This document shows, one piece after another, positions 26,091 through 35,879 of a stretch of 64,000 bases of DNA. The stretch is from positions 1 through 64,000 of the forward strand of contig CAJTKM010000006.1 of assembly GCA_910576545.1 (NCBI GenBank). Reading direction: 5' to 3'. Below the pieces are notes generated by a model, which saw only the letters and a list, made by a program, of their open reading frames with translations, made no database searches and was not told the DNA's origin. Numbering within the stretch: the stretch's first letter is position 1; the number at the start of each line of letters is the position of its first letter. The position numbers and the translations under genes were made by a program. The stretch is from Lachnospiraceae bacterium (lineage in GTDB: Bacteria; Bacillota; Clostridia; Lachnospirales; Anaerotignaceae).

Positions 26091-28073
26091 ATGAATAAAA
26101 TTGATATGCTTACCATCAATACCCTTCGTTTCCTTTCTGCGGAGGCAATCCAGAAAGCAAACAGCGGGCATCCCGGCCTGCCGCTTGGCGCGGCTCCGGC
26201 GGCTTACGCGCTTTGGGCGAAGGAAATGAAAGCAAATCCCAAAAATCCGAACTGGGACAACAGGGACAGATTTGTACTTTCTGCGGGGCATGGTTCCGCA
26301 CTGCTGTATTCTCTGCTGCATGTATTTGGATATGGCCTGAAAATTGAGGACTTGCAGAATTTCCGTCAGCATAAATCCCTGACGCCCGGCCACCCCGAAT
26401 ATAAGCACACGGCGGGCATTGAAACAACAACGGGCCCCCTGGGGCAGGGCATTGCCAATGCGGTCGGCATGGCTTTGGCGGAAAGCCATCTTGCGGCGAA
26501 ATTCAATACACCGGAGCATAAAGTAGTAGACCACTACACATATGTGCTTTGCGGCGATGGTTGTTTACAGGAAGGCGTTGCATCTGAAGCGGCGTCCCTT
26601 GCGGGAACGATGGGGCTTTCGAAGCTGATCCTGCTTTATGACTGCAACCATATTACCATTGAGGGCAGCACAGATGTTGCGTTTACAGAGAACGTGATGA
26701 AACGCTTTGAGGCTTATGGCTGGGACGTTGCGGAGGTTAAAGACGGCAACGACCCTGATGCGATTGCGGCAGCGATTGCGGCGGCAAAGAAAACAGACAG
26801 GCCTTCCCTGATTCAGATCGATACACAGATTGGCTATGGCGCGCCCAACAAGCAGGGTAAGGCGTCCGCGCATGGCGAGCCTCTGGGTGAGGAAGAAATT
26901 AAGCTGGCAAAACAGAACCTCGGCTGGGAGCATACAGATGCGTTCTTTGTGCCCGATGAGGTAAAGGCACATATGGCGGAGGTCATTGCGGCGGGCGAAA
27001 AGGCAGAAGCGGAATGGAATACGCTGTTTGAGGCATACAGCGGGAAGTATCCTGAGCTTGCGAAAGAGTATGAACTCTGGTACCGTGGAAACCCTGCGGC
27101 AGCTTTGTTGGATGATGAGGAATTCTGGAAGGACGAAGGAAATATTGCAACACGCGCGACTTCTGAAAAGGTATTGCAGAAAGCGGCGAAGGCTGTGCCG
27201 AACCTGTTCGGCGGCTCTGCTGACCTTGCGCCCTCCAATAAATCTGTAATGAAGGAACGGGCATATTACAGCAAGGAAGACCCTGCCGGTTCCAACCTGC
27301 ATTTCGGTATCCGCGAGTTTGCAATGACAGCAATGGCAAACGGCATGGCGGTGCATGGCGGCGTGCGTCCGTATATTGCGGGATTCTTTGTATTCGCAGA
27401 CTATATGAAAGCTGGTCTGCGTATGCAGGCTTTGATGGGCCTGCCTGTTATCAGCATCCTGACACATGACAGTATCGGCGTGGGTGAGGACGGCCCGACC
27501 CACCAGCCCATCGAACAGCTGGCAATGCTGCGCAGCCTGCCGAATTACAGGGTATTCCGTCCCTGCGACACAAGGGAAACGGCGGCTGGCTGGTATACCG
27601 CGCTGACAAGCGAAAGCACACCGACCGGATTGATTTTGTCCCGTCAGAACCTGCCCGCGCTGGAAGGAACGGGCAAAGGTGCGCTGAAGGGTGCGTATAT
27701 CCTGCGTGACTGCGAGGGTGCGCCTGATATCCTGCTGATGGCAAGCGGTTCCGAAACGGAACTGATTTATAAGGCGTATGATGTGCTGGTGGAAAAAGGC
27801 ATAAAGGCGCGTGTAATCAGCATGCCCTGCTGGGAGCTGTTTGAGGAACAGGATGCGGCATATAAAGAGAGCGTAATGCCGAAGAACGTCCGCGCAAGGC
27901 TGGCAGTTGAGGCGGCTGCGGATTTCGGCTGGCATAAATATGTTGGCATGGACGGTGATATCATCTGCATGGACGGTTTTGGGGCTTCTGCTCCGGCTGG
28001 CGCGCTGTTCAAGGAATTTGGCTTTACAGTGGAGCATGTTGCAGAAAAGGCTCTTGCCCTGGTGAAACGCTGA
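26091..28073 (+). CDS. tkt: Transketolase
   Basis: Thiamine-diphosphate enzyme of the non-oxidative pentose phosphate pathway. 660 residues, full length. N-terminal [14 protein letters not shown]; ThDP-binding [18 protein letters not shown]...[10 protein letters not shown]; the pyrimidine-domain catalytic Glu region [15 protein letters not shown]; and [15 protein letters not shown], all intact. Start follows GGAGGTAAAAAC. Its TGA overlaps the ATG of thpR by one base. Together with the upstream transaldolase it supplies pentose-hexose interconversion. Confidence 0.96.
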   Translation: MNKIDMLTINTLRFLSAEAIQKANSGHPGLPLGAAPAAYALWAKEMKANPKNPNWDNRDRFVLSAGHGSALLYSLLHVFGYGLKIEDLQNFRQHKSLTPGHPEYKHTAGIETTTGPLGQGIANAVGMALAESHLAAKFNTPEHKVVDHYTYVLCGDGCLQEGVASEAASLAGTMGLSKLILLYDCNHITIEGSTDVAFTENVMKRFEAYGWDVAEVKDGNDPDAIAAAIAAAKKTDRPSLIQIDTQIGYGAPNKQGKASAHGEPLGEEEIKLAKQNLGWEHTDAFFVPDEVKAHMAEVIAAGEKAEAEWNTLFEAYSGKYPELAKEYELWYRGNPAAALLDDEEFWKDEGNIATRATSEKVLQKAAKAVPNLFGGSADLAPSNKSVMKERAYYSKEDPAGSNLHFGIREFAMTAMANGMAVHGGVRPYIAGFFVFADYMKAGLRMQALMGLPVISILTHDSIGVGEDGPTHQPIEQLAMLRSLPNYRVFRPCDTRETAAGWYTALTSESTPTGLILSRQNLPALEGTGKGALKGAYILRDCEGAPDILLMASGSETELIYKAYDVLVEKGIKARVISMPCWELFEEQDAAYKESVMPKNVRARLAVEAAADFGWHKYVGMDGDIICMDGFGASAPAGALFKEFGFTVEHVAEKALALVKR

Positions 28074-28624
28074 TGCGGACGTTTATTGCAATCGAACTGG
28101 AGCGGGACGTGCGGGACTATCTGGCCGCAGTGCAGACAGAGGTGCAGGGTCTTTGCCGCAGAGGAAATTTTACGCCTGTGGATAACCTGCATCTGACGCT
28201 GCATTTTTTGGGCGAGGTTGGAGAAAGCGATTTGGAATATTTGCAGGACGCGATGTATGAGGCGGCACTGCGGAACAGACCGTTTCGGCTGACGCTGGGA
28301 CAGCTCGGGTTTTTTCCGCGCGGCAGCAAAGGGATACTTTGGGCAGGGCTGGAGAAAAGTCCGCCGTTGCAAAGGCTGTTTTCTACGTTAGAAAAAGCGT
28401 TGGAGCAACAGGGCTTTGCGCGGGAGAAAAAAGGGCTAAGCCCACATATTACGCTGGGGCGTGAGGTGGAGCCACAGAGAGGCTTTGCGGATGTGCAGAA
28501 AGCGGTTATGGTGCAGCCGATGGCAGTTGAGGTGCGGAAAATCTCGCTGATGGAGAGCGTGCGCAAAGGGCCGAAGCTGGTGTATGAACCGCTGTTCTGG
28601 CAGGAGCTGAGTGGGAAAAGATAA
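28073..28624 (+). CDS. thpR: RNA 2',3'-cyclic phosphodiesterase (2H family)
   Basis: 183 residues. Two HxTx catalytic motifs: HLTL at 40-43 and HITL at 125-128. The family opens 2',3'-cyclic phosphates on RNA and can ligate in vitro (LigT). The start codon overlaps the tkt stop (TGATG), so translation is coupled, which is odd for an RNA enzyme behind a sugar enzyme. Block C of the palindromic repeats begins right after its stop. Confidence 0.9.
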   Translation: MRTFIAIELERDVRDYLAAVQTEVQGLCRRGNFTPVDNLHLTLHFLGEVGESDLEYLQDAMYEAALRNRPFRLTLGQLGFFPRGSKGILWAGLEKSPPLQRLFSTLEKALEQQGFAREKKGLSPHITLGREVEPQRGFADVQKAVMVQPMAVEVRKISLMESVRKGPKLVYEPLFWQELSGKR

Positions 28625-28760
28625 TCCTGAGGGCTCCACCCTCAGACTCCCGCAAGGGGAATTCTTCCCCTTGACCCCGATTTCCGCCGCATGGAACGGC
28701 GGCAGTCCGGTCAAGGACGGAGTCCTTGCGGGGGTGCGGGGGCAGAGCCACCGCAGGTTT
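28624..28760. repeat. Palindromic repeat block C (thpR to bcd)
   Basis: Stems include CTGAGGG-CTCCA-CCCTCAG (28627-28645), a CAAGGGGAA-TTC-TTCCCCTTG stem (about 28652-28672), GCCGC...CGGC and AAGGA-CGGAG-TCCTT, then a second GC stem. None has a terminator-like T-run. Confidence 0.8.
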
Positions 28761-28799
28761 TTGATTTTGTTTGAAATGAAATAAAGGAGGAACAGGTTT

Positions 28800-29942
28800 A
28801 TGGAATTTGGATATTCAAAGGAGCAGGTACTGCTGAGAGAGCTTTACAGAAAGTTCGCGGAAACAGAAGTAAAGCCTCTGGCGGAGGAGCTGGATGAAGA
28901 AGAACGCTTCCCTGTGGAAACAGTGGAAAAGCTGGCGCGTTTCGGCTTTTTGGGAATCCCCTTCCCCAAAAAATACGGCGGCGCGGGCGGCGACTATCTG
29001 ACCTACGCAATGGCGGTTGAGGAGCTGGGCAAGGTTTGTGCGACAACGGCAATCGTTGTTTCTGCGCATACATCTCTCTGCGCCGGCCCCATTTACTACT
29101 TCGGTACAGAGGAACAGAAGGAAAAATACCTTGTTCCGCTGGCAAAGGGCGAAAAACTGGGCGCATTCGGCCTGACAGAGCCCAGCGCCGGTACTGACGC
29201 TTCCATGCAGCAGACAACAGCGAAGCTGGACGGCGATGAATACGTTCTGAATGGCACGAAGGTGTTCATCACAAACGCTGGCTATGCTGACACCTACGTT
29301 GTCATTGCCATGACAGACAAGAGCAAGGGCACAAAGGGTATTTCCGCATTCATCGTGGAAAAAGGCACACCCGGTTTCTCCATTGGTAAAAAGGAGAGAA
29401 AAATGGGTATCCGCGGATCGGCTACATGCGAACTGATTTTCGAAAACTGCCGTATTCCGAAGGAAAACATGCTGGGCAAGGAAGGCCAGGGCTTCAAAAT
29501 CGCAATGGCAACACTGGACAACGGCCGTATTGGCGTAGCTTCTCAGGCTCTGGGCATTGCGGAAGGCGCGATTGAAGAATGCGTGAAATACGTTATGGAA
29601 AGAAAGCAGTTTGGCAAGAAAATCGGCCAGATGCAGAACACGCAGTTTGAGCTGGCTGACCTTGCGACAAAGGCAGAAGCTGTGAAGCTGCTGGTTTATG
29701 AAGCAGCATGCGAGAAGGATGCGGGACGGCCTTACAGCCATCTGGCGGCTATGGCGAAATATTTCGCTGGTTCTTCCGCAAGCGATATCACAAGAAGATG
29801 CGTACAGCTGTTCGGCGGCTATGGCTACACAAGGGATTACCCGATTGAAAGAATGATGCGTGACGCGAAGATTACGGAAATCTACGAAGGCACGTCTGAA
29901 GTACAGAAAATCGTTATCGCGAACTGGCTGAAGCTGAAATAA
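28800..29942 (+). CDS. bcd: Short-chain acyl-CoA dehydrogenase (butyryl-CoA dehydrogenase type)
   Basis: FAD enzyme interconverting crotonyl-CoA and butyryl-CoA (or another short acyl-CoA), using the EtfAB encoded downstream. 380 residues. FAD-binding segments FGLTEPSAGTDAS and FITNAGYADTYVV, and the IYEGTSEVQKI motif with catalytic base E363. Start follows AAAGGAGGAACAG. Linked etfB and etfA suggest an electron-bifurcating Bcd-Etf complex, but no crt, hbd or thl gene is present here, so the substrate could differ (for example acryloyl-CoA). Codon use is of the highly expressed kind. Confidence 0.92.
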   Translation: MEFGYSKEQVLLRELYRKFAETEVKPLAEELDEEERFPVETVEKLARFGFLGIPFPKKYGGAGGDYLTYAMAVEELGKVCATTAIVVSAHTSLCAGPIYYFGTEEQKEKYLVPLAKGEKLGAFGLTEPSAGTDASMQQTTAKLDGDEYVLNGTKVFITNAGYADTYVVIAMTDKSKGTKGISAFIVEKGTPGFSIGKKERKMGIRGSATCELIFENCRIPKENMLGKEGQGFKIAMATLDNGRIGVASQALGIAEGAIEECVKYVMERKQFGKKIGQMQNTQFELADLATKAEAVKLLVYEAACEKDAGRPYSHLAAMAKYFAGSSASDITRRCVQLFGGYGYTRDYPIERMMRDAKITEIYEGTSEVQKIVIANWLKLK

Positions 29943-30200
29943 AGACCTTTAAGACCTTGGGGTGCTGCCCCAAACCCCTGAAAACCTTGGGACGCTGTCC
30001 CAAACCCTGCAAGGGCATCATGCCCTTGACCTGATTGGCGCAAAGCGCAGCTTTGCGCAGGGAAAGGCAGGGGTATACAGTATTCGGTTTCGCAAGACAA
30101 TAAACAATAAATTAATCCCGCAAAAACGGAGTTTTTGCAAAAAAAGGGTCAAGGGACGCTGTCCCTTGCGGAGTGTGAGGCGGAGCCTCACGGTTTTATG
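29942..30200. repeat. Palindromic repeat block D (bcd to etfB)
   Basis: At least six stems: TTGGGG-TGCTG-CCCCAA (29957-29973), TTGGGA-CGCTG-TCCCAA, CAAGGGC-ATCAT-GCCCTTG (30010-30028), GCGCAAAGC-GCA-GCTTTGCGC, GCAAAAAC-GGAG-TTTTTGC and CAAGGGA-CGCTG-TCCCTTG, with GTGAGGC-GGA-GCCTCAC at the end. Lies between two genes of one enzyme complex. Confidence 0.85.
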
Positions 30201-30230
30201 CCTCTAAAACGAAAGGAGAATAGGACTGCT

Positions 30231-31022
30231 ATGAAAATAGTTGTGTGTATCAAACAGGTGCCCGACACCGTAGAAGTAAAAATCGACCCCAAAACCGGCA
30301 CGCTGATTCGTGACGGCGTACCCTCCATCATTAACCATGATGACAAGACAGGCATCGAGGCTGCGCTGACCATCCGCGAAAAGCTGGGCGGCACAGTAAC
30401 CGTTGTTTCCATGGGCCCCCCGCAGGCAGACGTTGCGCTGCGTGAAGCTCTGGCTATGGGCTGCGATGAGGCTGTTCTGGTATCCGCGCGTGAATTCGGC
30501 GGCTCCGATACATATGCGACATCCGGCATCATTGCGGCTGCTCTGAAACAGCTGGATTATGACCTGATTATCACAGGCCGTCAGGCTATCGACGGCGATA
30601 CAGCACAGGTTGGCCCGCAGATTGCGGAAAAACTGCACCTGCCCCAGGTTTCCTATGTAGAGGAAGTCGTAGATGCGAAAGAAGATTATGTAGTGGTAAG
30701 ACGCCAGTTTGAAGATGGCTACCATATTGTAAAAGTAAAAACACCCTGCCTGCTGACAGCAATTGCGGAACTGGCAGAACCCAGATATATGTCCGTTGGC
30801 GGCGTATTTGACGCATACCAGAAAGAAATCAGGGTATTCGGCTTTGACCTGCTGAAAGACGATCTGGAACTGGATATGATTGGTTTGAAGGGTTCCCCGA
30901 CAAACGTTTACAAGTCCTTTACGAAGGAAGTTAAGGGCGCTGGCACGATCCTGAACGACCTGACACCCGAGCAGGCGGTAGAGGCTATCGTGAAGAAACT
31001 GGAAGAGAAGTTTATTATTTAA
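30231..31022 (+). CDS. etfB: Electron transfer flavoprotein, beta subunit
   Basis: 263 residues. N-terminal MKIVVCIKQVPDT and the central ITGRQAIDGDTAQVGPQIAE motif are typical of EtfB. It pairs with EtfA to carry electrons to or from acyl-CoA dehydrogenase. ATG at 30231 is used because GAAAGGAGAATAGG precedes it and all EtfB proteins begin here; the longer frame from 30135 reads through the repeat block. Separated from bcd by 288 bp and from etfA by 357 bp of palindromic DNA. Confidence 0.95.
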   Translation: MKIVVCIKQVPDTVEVKIDPKTGTLIRDGVPSIINHDDKTGIEAALTIREKLGGTVTVVSMGPPQADVALREALAMGCDEAVLVSAREFGGSDTYATSGIIAAALKQLDYDLIITGRQAIDGDTAQVGPQIAEKLHLPQVSYVEEVVDAKEDYVVVRRQFEDGYHIVKVKTPCLLTAIAELAEPRYMSVGGVFDAYQKEIRVFGFDLLKDDLELDMIGLKGSPTNVYKSFTKEVKGAGTILNDLTPEQAVEAIVKKLEEKFII

Positions 31023-31023
31023 G

Positions 31024-31366
31024 GCCTGAAAGACCTTGGTGGCTTGGTCAAAGCATTTTGCGAAGCCGTCCGGCCCTGCAAAACGGGCTTTCAGCCCGCC
31101 GCCTTCTCTTGGCGGTGCACAGGTCCCCTACACCCCTGAAACCTTGGGGACGCTGTCCCCAGACCCCCTGCAAGGGCGTCACGCCCTTGACCCGATTGGC
31201 GCAAAGCGCTGCTTTGCGCAGGGGGCGGGATTTAGATATGTTGCAAATCGTAAAGTTTGAAAACCCCACGAAAAAATTCCCGCAAAACGAAGTTTTGTGG
31301 AAAATGGGTCAAGGGACAACGTCCCTTGCGAGGGCTTGGGAGCAGCGCTCCCAAGAAATATTGAGG
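31024..31366. repeat. Palindromic repeat block E (etfB to etfA)
   Basis: Contains GGGGAC-GCT-GTCCCC (31146-31160), CAAGGGC-GTCAC-GCCCTTG (31171-31189), GCGCAAAGC-GCT-GCTTTGCGC (about 31199-31219), GCAAAAC-GAA-GTTTTG and CAAGGGA-CAA-CGTCCCTTG, then TTGGGAG-CAGCG-CTCCCAA. A less ordered GC-rich part precedes them. Same linkers as blocks B and D. Confidence 0.85.
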
Positions 31367-31379
31367 AGGAAGAAAACCT

Positions 31380-32432
31380 ATGAGCAAAGGTATTTTCGTA
31401 GTAATCGAACAGAGAAGCGGCAAGGTTCAGAACGTAGGCCTGGAACTTGTCGGCGAAGCTACAAGACTGAAAGCTGACCTGAAAGACGATGTAGTAGCTG
31501 TACTGCTGGGCCATGAAATCGAAGGCGAGGTAGAAAAGCTGTACCACTATGGCGCAGACAAGGTTATCCTTGTTGACCATCCCCTGCTGAAGGACTATGT
31601 AACAGAGCCCTACACAAAGGCTGTTACAGAGGTTATCAAAGAGTATGACCCCGAAATCATGCTGTTTGGTGCGTCCTCCATCGGCCGCGACGTTGCTCCC
31701 CGTGTAGCAAGCCGTGTAAGGACAGGCCTGGTTGCGGATACAACAGGTCTGAGAATGGCTAAAACACAGGAAGAGCTGGACAAAGAGGCTTCCATGGGCT
31801 GTGCTGACCCCACAAGAGCCCTGCTTATGACACGTCCCGCATTTGGCGGCAACATCATGGCTACGCTGATGTGCCCCAGAACAAAACCTCAGATGGCAAC
31901 AGTACGTCCCGGCGTTATGAAGAGAATCGACAAGGACGAGAGCAGAAAAGGCGAGCTCATCAAATTCGACGCTCACCTGACAGATGCTGACATGAACGTT
32001 GAAATTCTGGAAGTTGTTAAGGCTGACAAGAAGTCCGTTGACCTGACAGAAGCGAAACTCATTGTTTCCGGCGGCCGTGGTATCGGCGGGCCTCAGGGCT
32101 TCGACCTCATCAGAGATGTTGCAGACGCTCTGGGCGCAGAGGTTGGTTCTTCCAGAGCATGTGTAGATGCTGGCTGGATTGAAAAAGACCGTCAGGTTGG
32201 TCAGACAGGCAAGACAGTACGCCCTGACCTGTACATGGCCTGCGGTATCTCCGGCGCGATTCAGCACGTTGCCGGCATGGAAAATTCGGAATTGGTTATT
32301 GCTATCAATAAAAATGAAACAGCACCTATTTTTGAGGTTTCCGATCTGGGCGTTGTTGGCGATGTGAAGGTTATCCTGCCTAAGCTGGCAGATGCTATCC
32401 GGAAGTATAAAGCGGGTAAGGCTACGAATTGA
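31380..32432 (+). CDS. etfA: Electron transfer flavoprotein, alpha subunit
   Basis: 350 residues. The N-terminal domain (FVVIEQRSGKVQNVGLELVGEA) and C-terminal FAD domain are complete, with VSGGRGIGGPQGF, GSSRACVDAGW, RQVGQTGKTVRPDLYMACGISGAIQH and the IAINKNETAPIFEV segment. Start follows TTGAGGAGGAAGAAAACC. Codon use (AGA, ACA, GTA-rich) fits high expression. Works with EtfB and Bcd. Confidence 0.95.
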   Translation: MSKGIFVVIEQRSGKVQNVGLELVGEATRLKADLKDDVVAVLLGHEIEGEVEKLYHYGADKVILVDHPLLKDYVTEPYTKAVTEVIKEYDPEIMLFGASSIGRDVAPRVASRVRTGLVADTTGLRMAKTQEELDKEASMGCADPTRALLMTRPAFGGNIMATLMCPRTKPQMATVRPGVMKRIDKDESRKGELIKFDAHLTDADMNVEILEVVKADKKSVDLTEAKLIVSGGRGIGGPQGFDLIRDVADALGAEVGSSRACVDAGWIEKDRQVGQTGKTVRPDLYMACGISGAIQHVAGMENSELVIAINKNETAPIFEVSDLGVVGDVKVILPKLADAIRKYKAGKATN

Positions 32433-32480
32433 TTGCCCTGACGGCATATAAACCAGACAAAAGCAAAGGGGGAGTATCTG

Positions 32481-32930
32481 ATGGCGGAAGTGCGCAGGGT
32501 TGGAAAACACGAAATGCAGGCTGTCATGGAAAAAGTCTGCGGCGTTTTTTCTTCCGAACAGGGTATTCCAATGGAACTGATTCCGGTTGGGGAGGAATAC
32601 AGCCCGCAATGGTGGGGTGCGTTTCAGGACCATCGGCTGATTGGAACTGCTGCTGTGTATGTTGAAAAAGGTCAGTACCATATGGGAAGAATTACGGTTG
32701 ACAGGGAGCTTCGCGGCCAGCGTATTGGCTCGGCATTGATTGAAGCGGTACTATCGGATTTGTTTGGGCAGGACGTGCAGGAAGTATTTCTGGACGCACG
32801 CAGAACGACTGTAAACATCATACTGCGGCTGGGCGGGGAAATTGTTGGAGAAGAACATGACTTTTATGGAGAGCCCTGTACACCTATCGCAATTACAAAG
32901 GCGCAGTTCCGGAACAGGCAAATAATATAG
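32481..32930 (+). CDS. GNAT family N-acetyltransferase
   Basis: 149 residues. The acetyl-CoA-binding segment is ITVDRELRGQRIGSALIEAV, followed by LDARRTTVNIILRLGGEIVGEEHDFYGEPCTPI, a typical GNAT C-terminal half. Substrate unknown. Start follows AAAGGGGGAGTATCTG, 48 bp after etfA, possibly read through from it. A terminator hairpin follows. Confidence 0.85.
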   Translation: MAEVRRVGKHEMQAVMEKVCGVFSSEQGIPMELIPVGEEYSPQWWGAFQDHRLIGTAAVYVEKGQYHMGRITVDRELRGQRIGSALIEAVLSDLFGQDVQEVFLDARRTTVNIILRLGGEIVGEEHDFYGEPCTPIAITKAQFRNRQII

Positions 32931-33002
32931 AGGCCTGCAAGCTACCGTCTGCGGCAGGAAACACGCAGCTGGCAGGCATAAATATTTCAAGAACCTCAAA
33001 AG

Positions 33003-33048
33003 AAAACAGAAGCAGGGCGGAAGGCTGCTTGCCGGATGCTCTGTTTTT
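33003..33048 (+). terminator. Terminator after the GNAT gene
   Basis: AAAACAG-A-GCAGGGC ... GCCGGATGCT-CTGTTTTT forms a stem with a T-run. Confidence 0.6.
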
Positions 33049-33083
33049 GGTTTCAAATATAAATAAAAAGGAGAATGAAAAAC

Positions 33084-33365
33084 ATGAACGAAACAAAGAA
33101 AGCTGTCATCACAGTATTAGGGCTGGACAGAGTCGGCATTACCGCAAAGGTCTGTACGGCACTGGCGGAAACGAACATCAACATTCTGGATATTTCCCAG
33201 ACGATTGTGGGCGGATACTTCAATATGGTGATGGTGGTGGACATTACCAACGCCAGCGACGTATTTGACGAAACGGCTGAAAAGCTGGAGAAGGTCGGCG
33301 AAGAGCTGGGCATGAAAATCAAAATTCAGCATACGGCGATTTTTGACGCGATGCACCGTATTTAA
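33084..33365 (+). CDS. ACT domain protein (UPF0237 family)
   Basis: 93 residues, a single ACT domain (KKAVITVLGLDRVGITAKVCTALAETNINILDISQTI). Such stand-alone domains usually bind amino acids or small ligands; this family is related to the GcvR regulatory domain. ATG at 33084 is chosen over 33075 because AAGGAGA ends just before 33075 and is well spaced from 33084. Paired with the UPF0210 gene 15 bp downstream, a neighbourhood conserved across Firmicutes. Confidence 0.9.
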   Translation: MNETKKAVITVLGLDRVGITAKVCTALAETNINILDISQTIVGGYFNMVMVVDITNASDVFDETAEKLEKVGEELGMKIKIQHTAIFDAMHRI

Positions 33366-33380
33366 GGAGGCGTTGGAAGA

Positions 33381-34739
33381 ATGATAACAAGAAATGAAAT
33401 TCTGGAAACCAACAGCATGATTAGTGAAATGAACCTTGATGTGCGTACCATCACCATGGGCATCAGCCTGATGGACTGCGCCGATGCGGACATTGATAAA
33501 TTCAATGAAAAGGTTTATAACAAAATCACGACCTATGCGAAAGACCTGGTAAAGGTCGGGGACGAACTGGCAAAGGAATACGGGATTCCTGTTGTAAACA
33601 AAAGAATTTCTGTAACGCCCGTTGCGATTGCTGCGGCTGGCTGTCAGACGGATTCCTATGTGAGCATTGCGAAAACACTTGACCGCGCGGCGAAAGCGGT
33701 TGGCGTAAACTTTATCGGCGGTTTTTCCGCTCTGGTGCAGAAGGGTTATACGGAAAGCGACCGCAAGCTGATCGCGTCTATCCCGCAGGCTCTGGCGGAG
33801 ACGGATATGGTCTGTTCCTCTGTAAACATTGGCACTTCCCGCAACGGGCTGAACATGGATGCGGTAAAGGAAATGGGCGAAATTATCCGCAAAACGGCAG
33901 AGTTGACAAAGGACAGGGAATGCATCGGCTGCGCGAAGCTGGTTGTTTTCTGCAATGCGGTAGAGGATAACCCGTTTATGGCGGGCGCGTTCCATGGCGT
34001 TGGTGAGGCGGACTGCTGCATCAATGTGGGCGTAAGCGGCCCGGGTGTTGTAAAATGTGCTCTGGAGGAAGTGCGCGGGGCGGATTTTGAAACGCTTTGC
34101 GAAACAGTGAAACGGACAGCCTTCAAGATTACAAGAGTCGGGCAGCTGATTGCAAGAGAAGCGGCGAACAGGCTTGGCGTGCCTTTTGGCATTATTGACC
34201 TTTCCCTTGCGCCTACACCCGCAGTCGGCGACAGCATCGCGGAGATTTTTCAGGAAATGGGTCTGGAAGAAGCGGGTGCGCCCGGCACAACGGCGGCTTT
34301 GGCTCTGCTGAATGACAATGTGAAAAAAGGCGGCGTTATGGCGTCCTCTTATGTGGGCGGTCTGAGCGGTGCGTTTATTCCGGTCAGCGAAGACCACGGC
34401 ATGATTGACGCGGCAAGAAAAGGCGCACTGACGCTGGAAAAACTGGAAGCAATGACATGCGTCTGCTCTGTTGGTCTGGATATGATTGCGCTGCCGGGGG
34501 ATACTTCTGCGGCAACACTTTCCGGCATTATTGCGGACGAGGCTGCTATCGGCATGGTAAACAACAAAACTACGGCGGTTCGCCTGATTCCCGTTATTGG
34601 GCGGAAAGAAGGGGATACGGTGGAATTTGGCGGGCTTCTGGGCTATGCGCCGATTATCCCGATTAACCGGTTTAACTGCGAAAAGTTTATTGCAAGGGGC
34701 GGCAGGATTCCCGCGCCAATCCACAGCTTTAAGAACTAA
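33381..34739 (+). CDS. UPF0210 (PFL/DUF711) family protein
   Basis: 452 residues, cytosolic, matching the UPF0210/DUF711 family. Segments such as [41 protein letters not shown] and the C-terminal [19 protein letters not shown] are typical. The family is sometimes likened to pyruvate formate-lyase folds, but no reaction is established. Start follows AAGGAGGCGTTGGAAGA. The conserved pairing with an ACT domain suggests amino-acid-linked regulation. Confidence 0.9.
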   Translation: MITRNEILETNSMISEMNLDVRTITMGISLMDCADADIDKFNEKVYNKITTYAKDLVKVGDELAKEYGIPVVNKRISVTPVAIAAAGCQTDSYVSIAKTLDRAAKAVGVNFIGGFSALVQKGYTESDRKLIASIPQALAETDMVCSSVNIGTSRNGLNMDAVKEMGEIIRKTAELTKDRECIGCAKLVVFCNAVEDNPFMAGAFHGVGEADCCINVGVSGPGVVKCALEEVRGADFETLCETVKRTAFKITRVGQLIAREAANRLGVPFGIIDLSLAPTPAVGDSIAEIFQEMGLEEAGAPGTTAALALLNDNVKKGGVMASSYVGGLSGAFIPVSEDHGMIDAARKGALTLEKLEAMTCVCSVGLDMIALPGDTSAATLSGIIADEAAIGMVNNKTTAVRLIPVIGRKEGDTVEFGGLLGYAPIIPINRFNCEKFIARGGRIPAPIHSFKN

Positions 34740-34843
34740 ACTCGAACAAGATAAAAACGGCTTGCGGCCGGGGTACAGCCAGTATCCCGGGCTGGCAATA
34801 CCGGAGGGTTCCTGATGGGGCATGACTGTAAAGGAGAAATGTT

Positions 34844-35404
34844 ATGGTGATTGAAACAGAAAGGCTGCTTTTGCGCCCGTTTCTTGAGAGCGATGCCGCA
34901 GATGTGTTTGAATATTTGGCAGAACCTATGGTGAATTGCTTTGCATGCATGAAGTTGGATTCGCTTGAGGAAGCAAGGGCGGAGATGAAGAAACGTGCTG
35001 AAGAAACGGAATACTATTTTGCTGTTATGTTAAAAGATACAGGGAAAGTAATTGGAGAGATAAATGCATTTCCTGAGCATGCCGAACCGCACGACCAGAA
35101 TGAAGATTCGCCGCTTGATACATTCAGTCCATGCTGGATGCTGAATCAGGCATATCATGGCAAGGGCTACGCATATGAGGCCGTGCATGCTTTTTTTGAC
35201 TATCTTTTCAGAGAAAAAGATGCAAGGCGCATATACACATATACAGAGGATTACAATATTTCTTGCCAGTACCTTTGCGAGAAGCTTGGTATGCGCAGGG
35301 AGGGGCTGTTTATGGAATTTGTATCCTTTATCAACAATCCTGATGGAACACCGCGTTATGAAAACACATATCAGTATGCCATTTTGAAAAGGGAATGGAA
35401 TTGA
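34844..35404 (+). CDS. RimJ/RimL-type GNAT acetyltransferase
   Basis: 186 residues. N-terminal VIETERLLLRPFLESDAADVFEYL is the classic RimJ/RimL opening. The acetyl-CoA loop is NQAYHGKGYAYEAVHAFFDYLF, and the C-terminal NISCQYLCEKLGMRREG is also standard. It probably acetylates a protein N terminus or a small amine; substrate unknown. Start follows AAAGGAGAAATGTT. Codon use is more AT-rich than its neighbours, which may hint at later acquisition. Confidence 0.88.
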   Translation: MVIETERLLLRPFLESDAADVFEYLAEPMVNCFACMKLDSLEEARAEMKKRAEETEYYFAVMLKDTGKVIGEINAFPEHAEPHDQNEDSPLDTFSPCWMLNQAYHGKGYAYEAVHAFFDYLFREKDARRIYTYTEDYNISCQYLCEKLGMRREGLFMEFVSFINNPDGTPRYENTYQYAILKREWN

Positions 35405-35565
35405 AAATTTTCGGTTTATTCGGACGCTGTTTTTTGCTGAAAGCCGGTTATTCGCATTGTTTGTAAAAATAATTGGACAAACAGCATTTGACAGCAGTAA
35501 TATTGGAAAGAGATTTTGAGAGTGTACTCTTGAGATTATCGGAAAAGTTTGATATATTAATATTC
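35405..35565. other. Intergenic spacer before MITE copy 2
   Basis: AT-rich, no gene and no clear terminator. Nothing recognisable between the acetyltransferase stop and the MITE-like element. Confidence 0.5.
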
Positions 35566-35728
35566 AGAACCTATTCGTAAATTATCTGCGCACATCCTGC
35601 TTCATCTTTTCCGGCAGCCTTTGTCGCTTTTCCCTGCCGTACCACGCGGTACGCCTGCAAAAAAGCTCCCTGCCTGCCGAAAAATCTGACTGTGCAATCT
35701 GCATGTATCTTATTTACGGATAAGTTCT
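35566..35728. mobile_element. MITE-like element, copy 2
   Basis: 163 bp. Left end AGAACCTATTCGTAAATTAT; right end is the complement of AGAACTTATCCGTAAATAAG (16 of 20 positions agree). Interior almost identical to copy 1, with the CGTACC-GCGT-GGTACG hairpin (rc). It lies 152 bp upstream of glnS, in the same orientation as copy 1. Confidence 0.8.
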
Positions 35729-35879
35729 CAGGATCTGAACAGGATTTTAATTTGTCACAAATATGGATAATGAAAATTCCCGTTTTCAGGCATCCGGCAG
35801 GGCAATTTATATTTCTGCCGAAGGCTCTGGGACGGTGGGATATAGACAGAAGAATAAGGAAAAATACAGGAGGGACAAT

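Noticed and set aside
26565-28037. 490-codon minus-strand open frame
   Set aside because: Shadow of transketolase; the plus-strand product has all ThDP motifs.
28800-32432. Complete butyrate-synthesis operon
   Set aside because: Only bcd and etfBA are present; crt, hbd, thl and terminal butyrate genes are not in the window, so butyrate production cannot be claimed.
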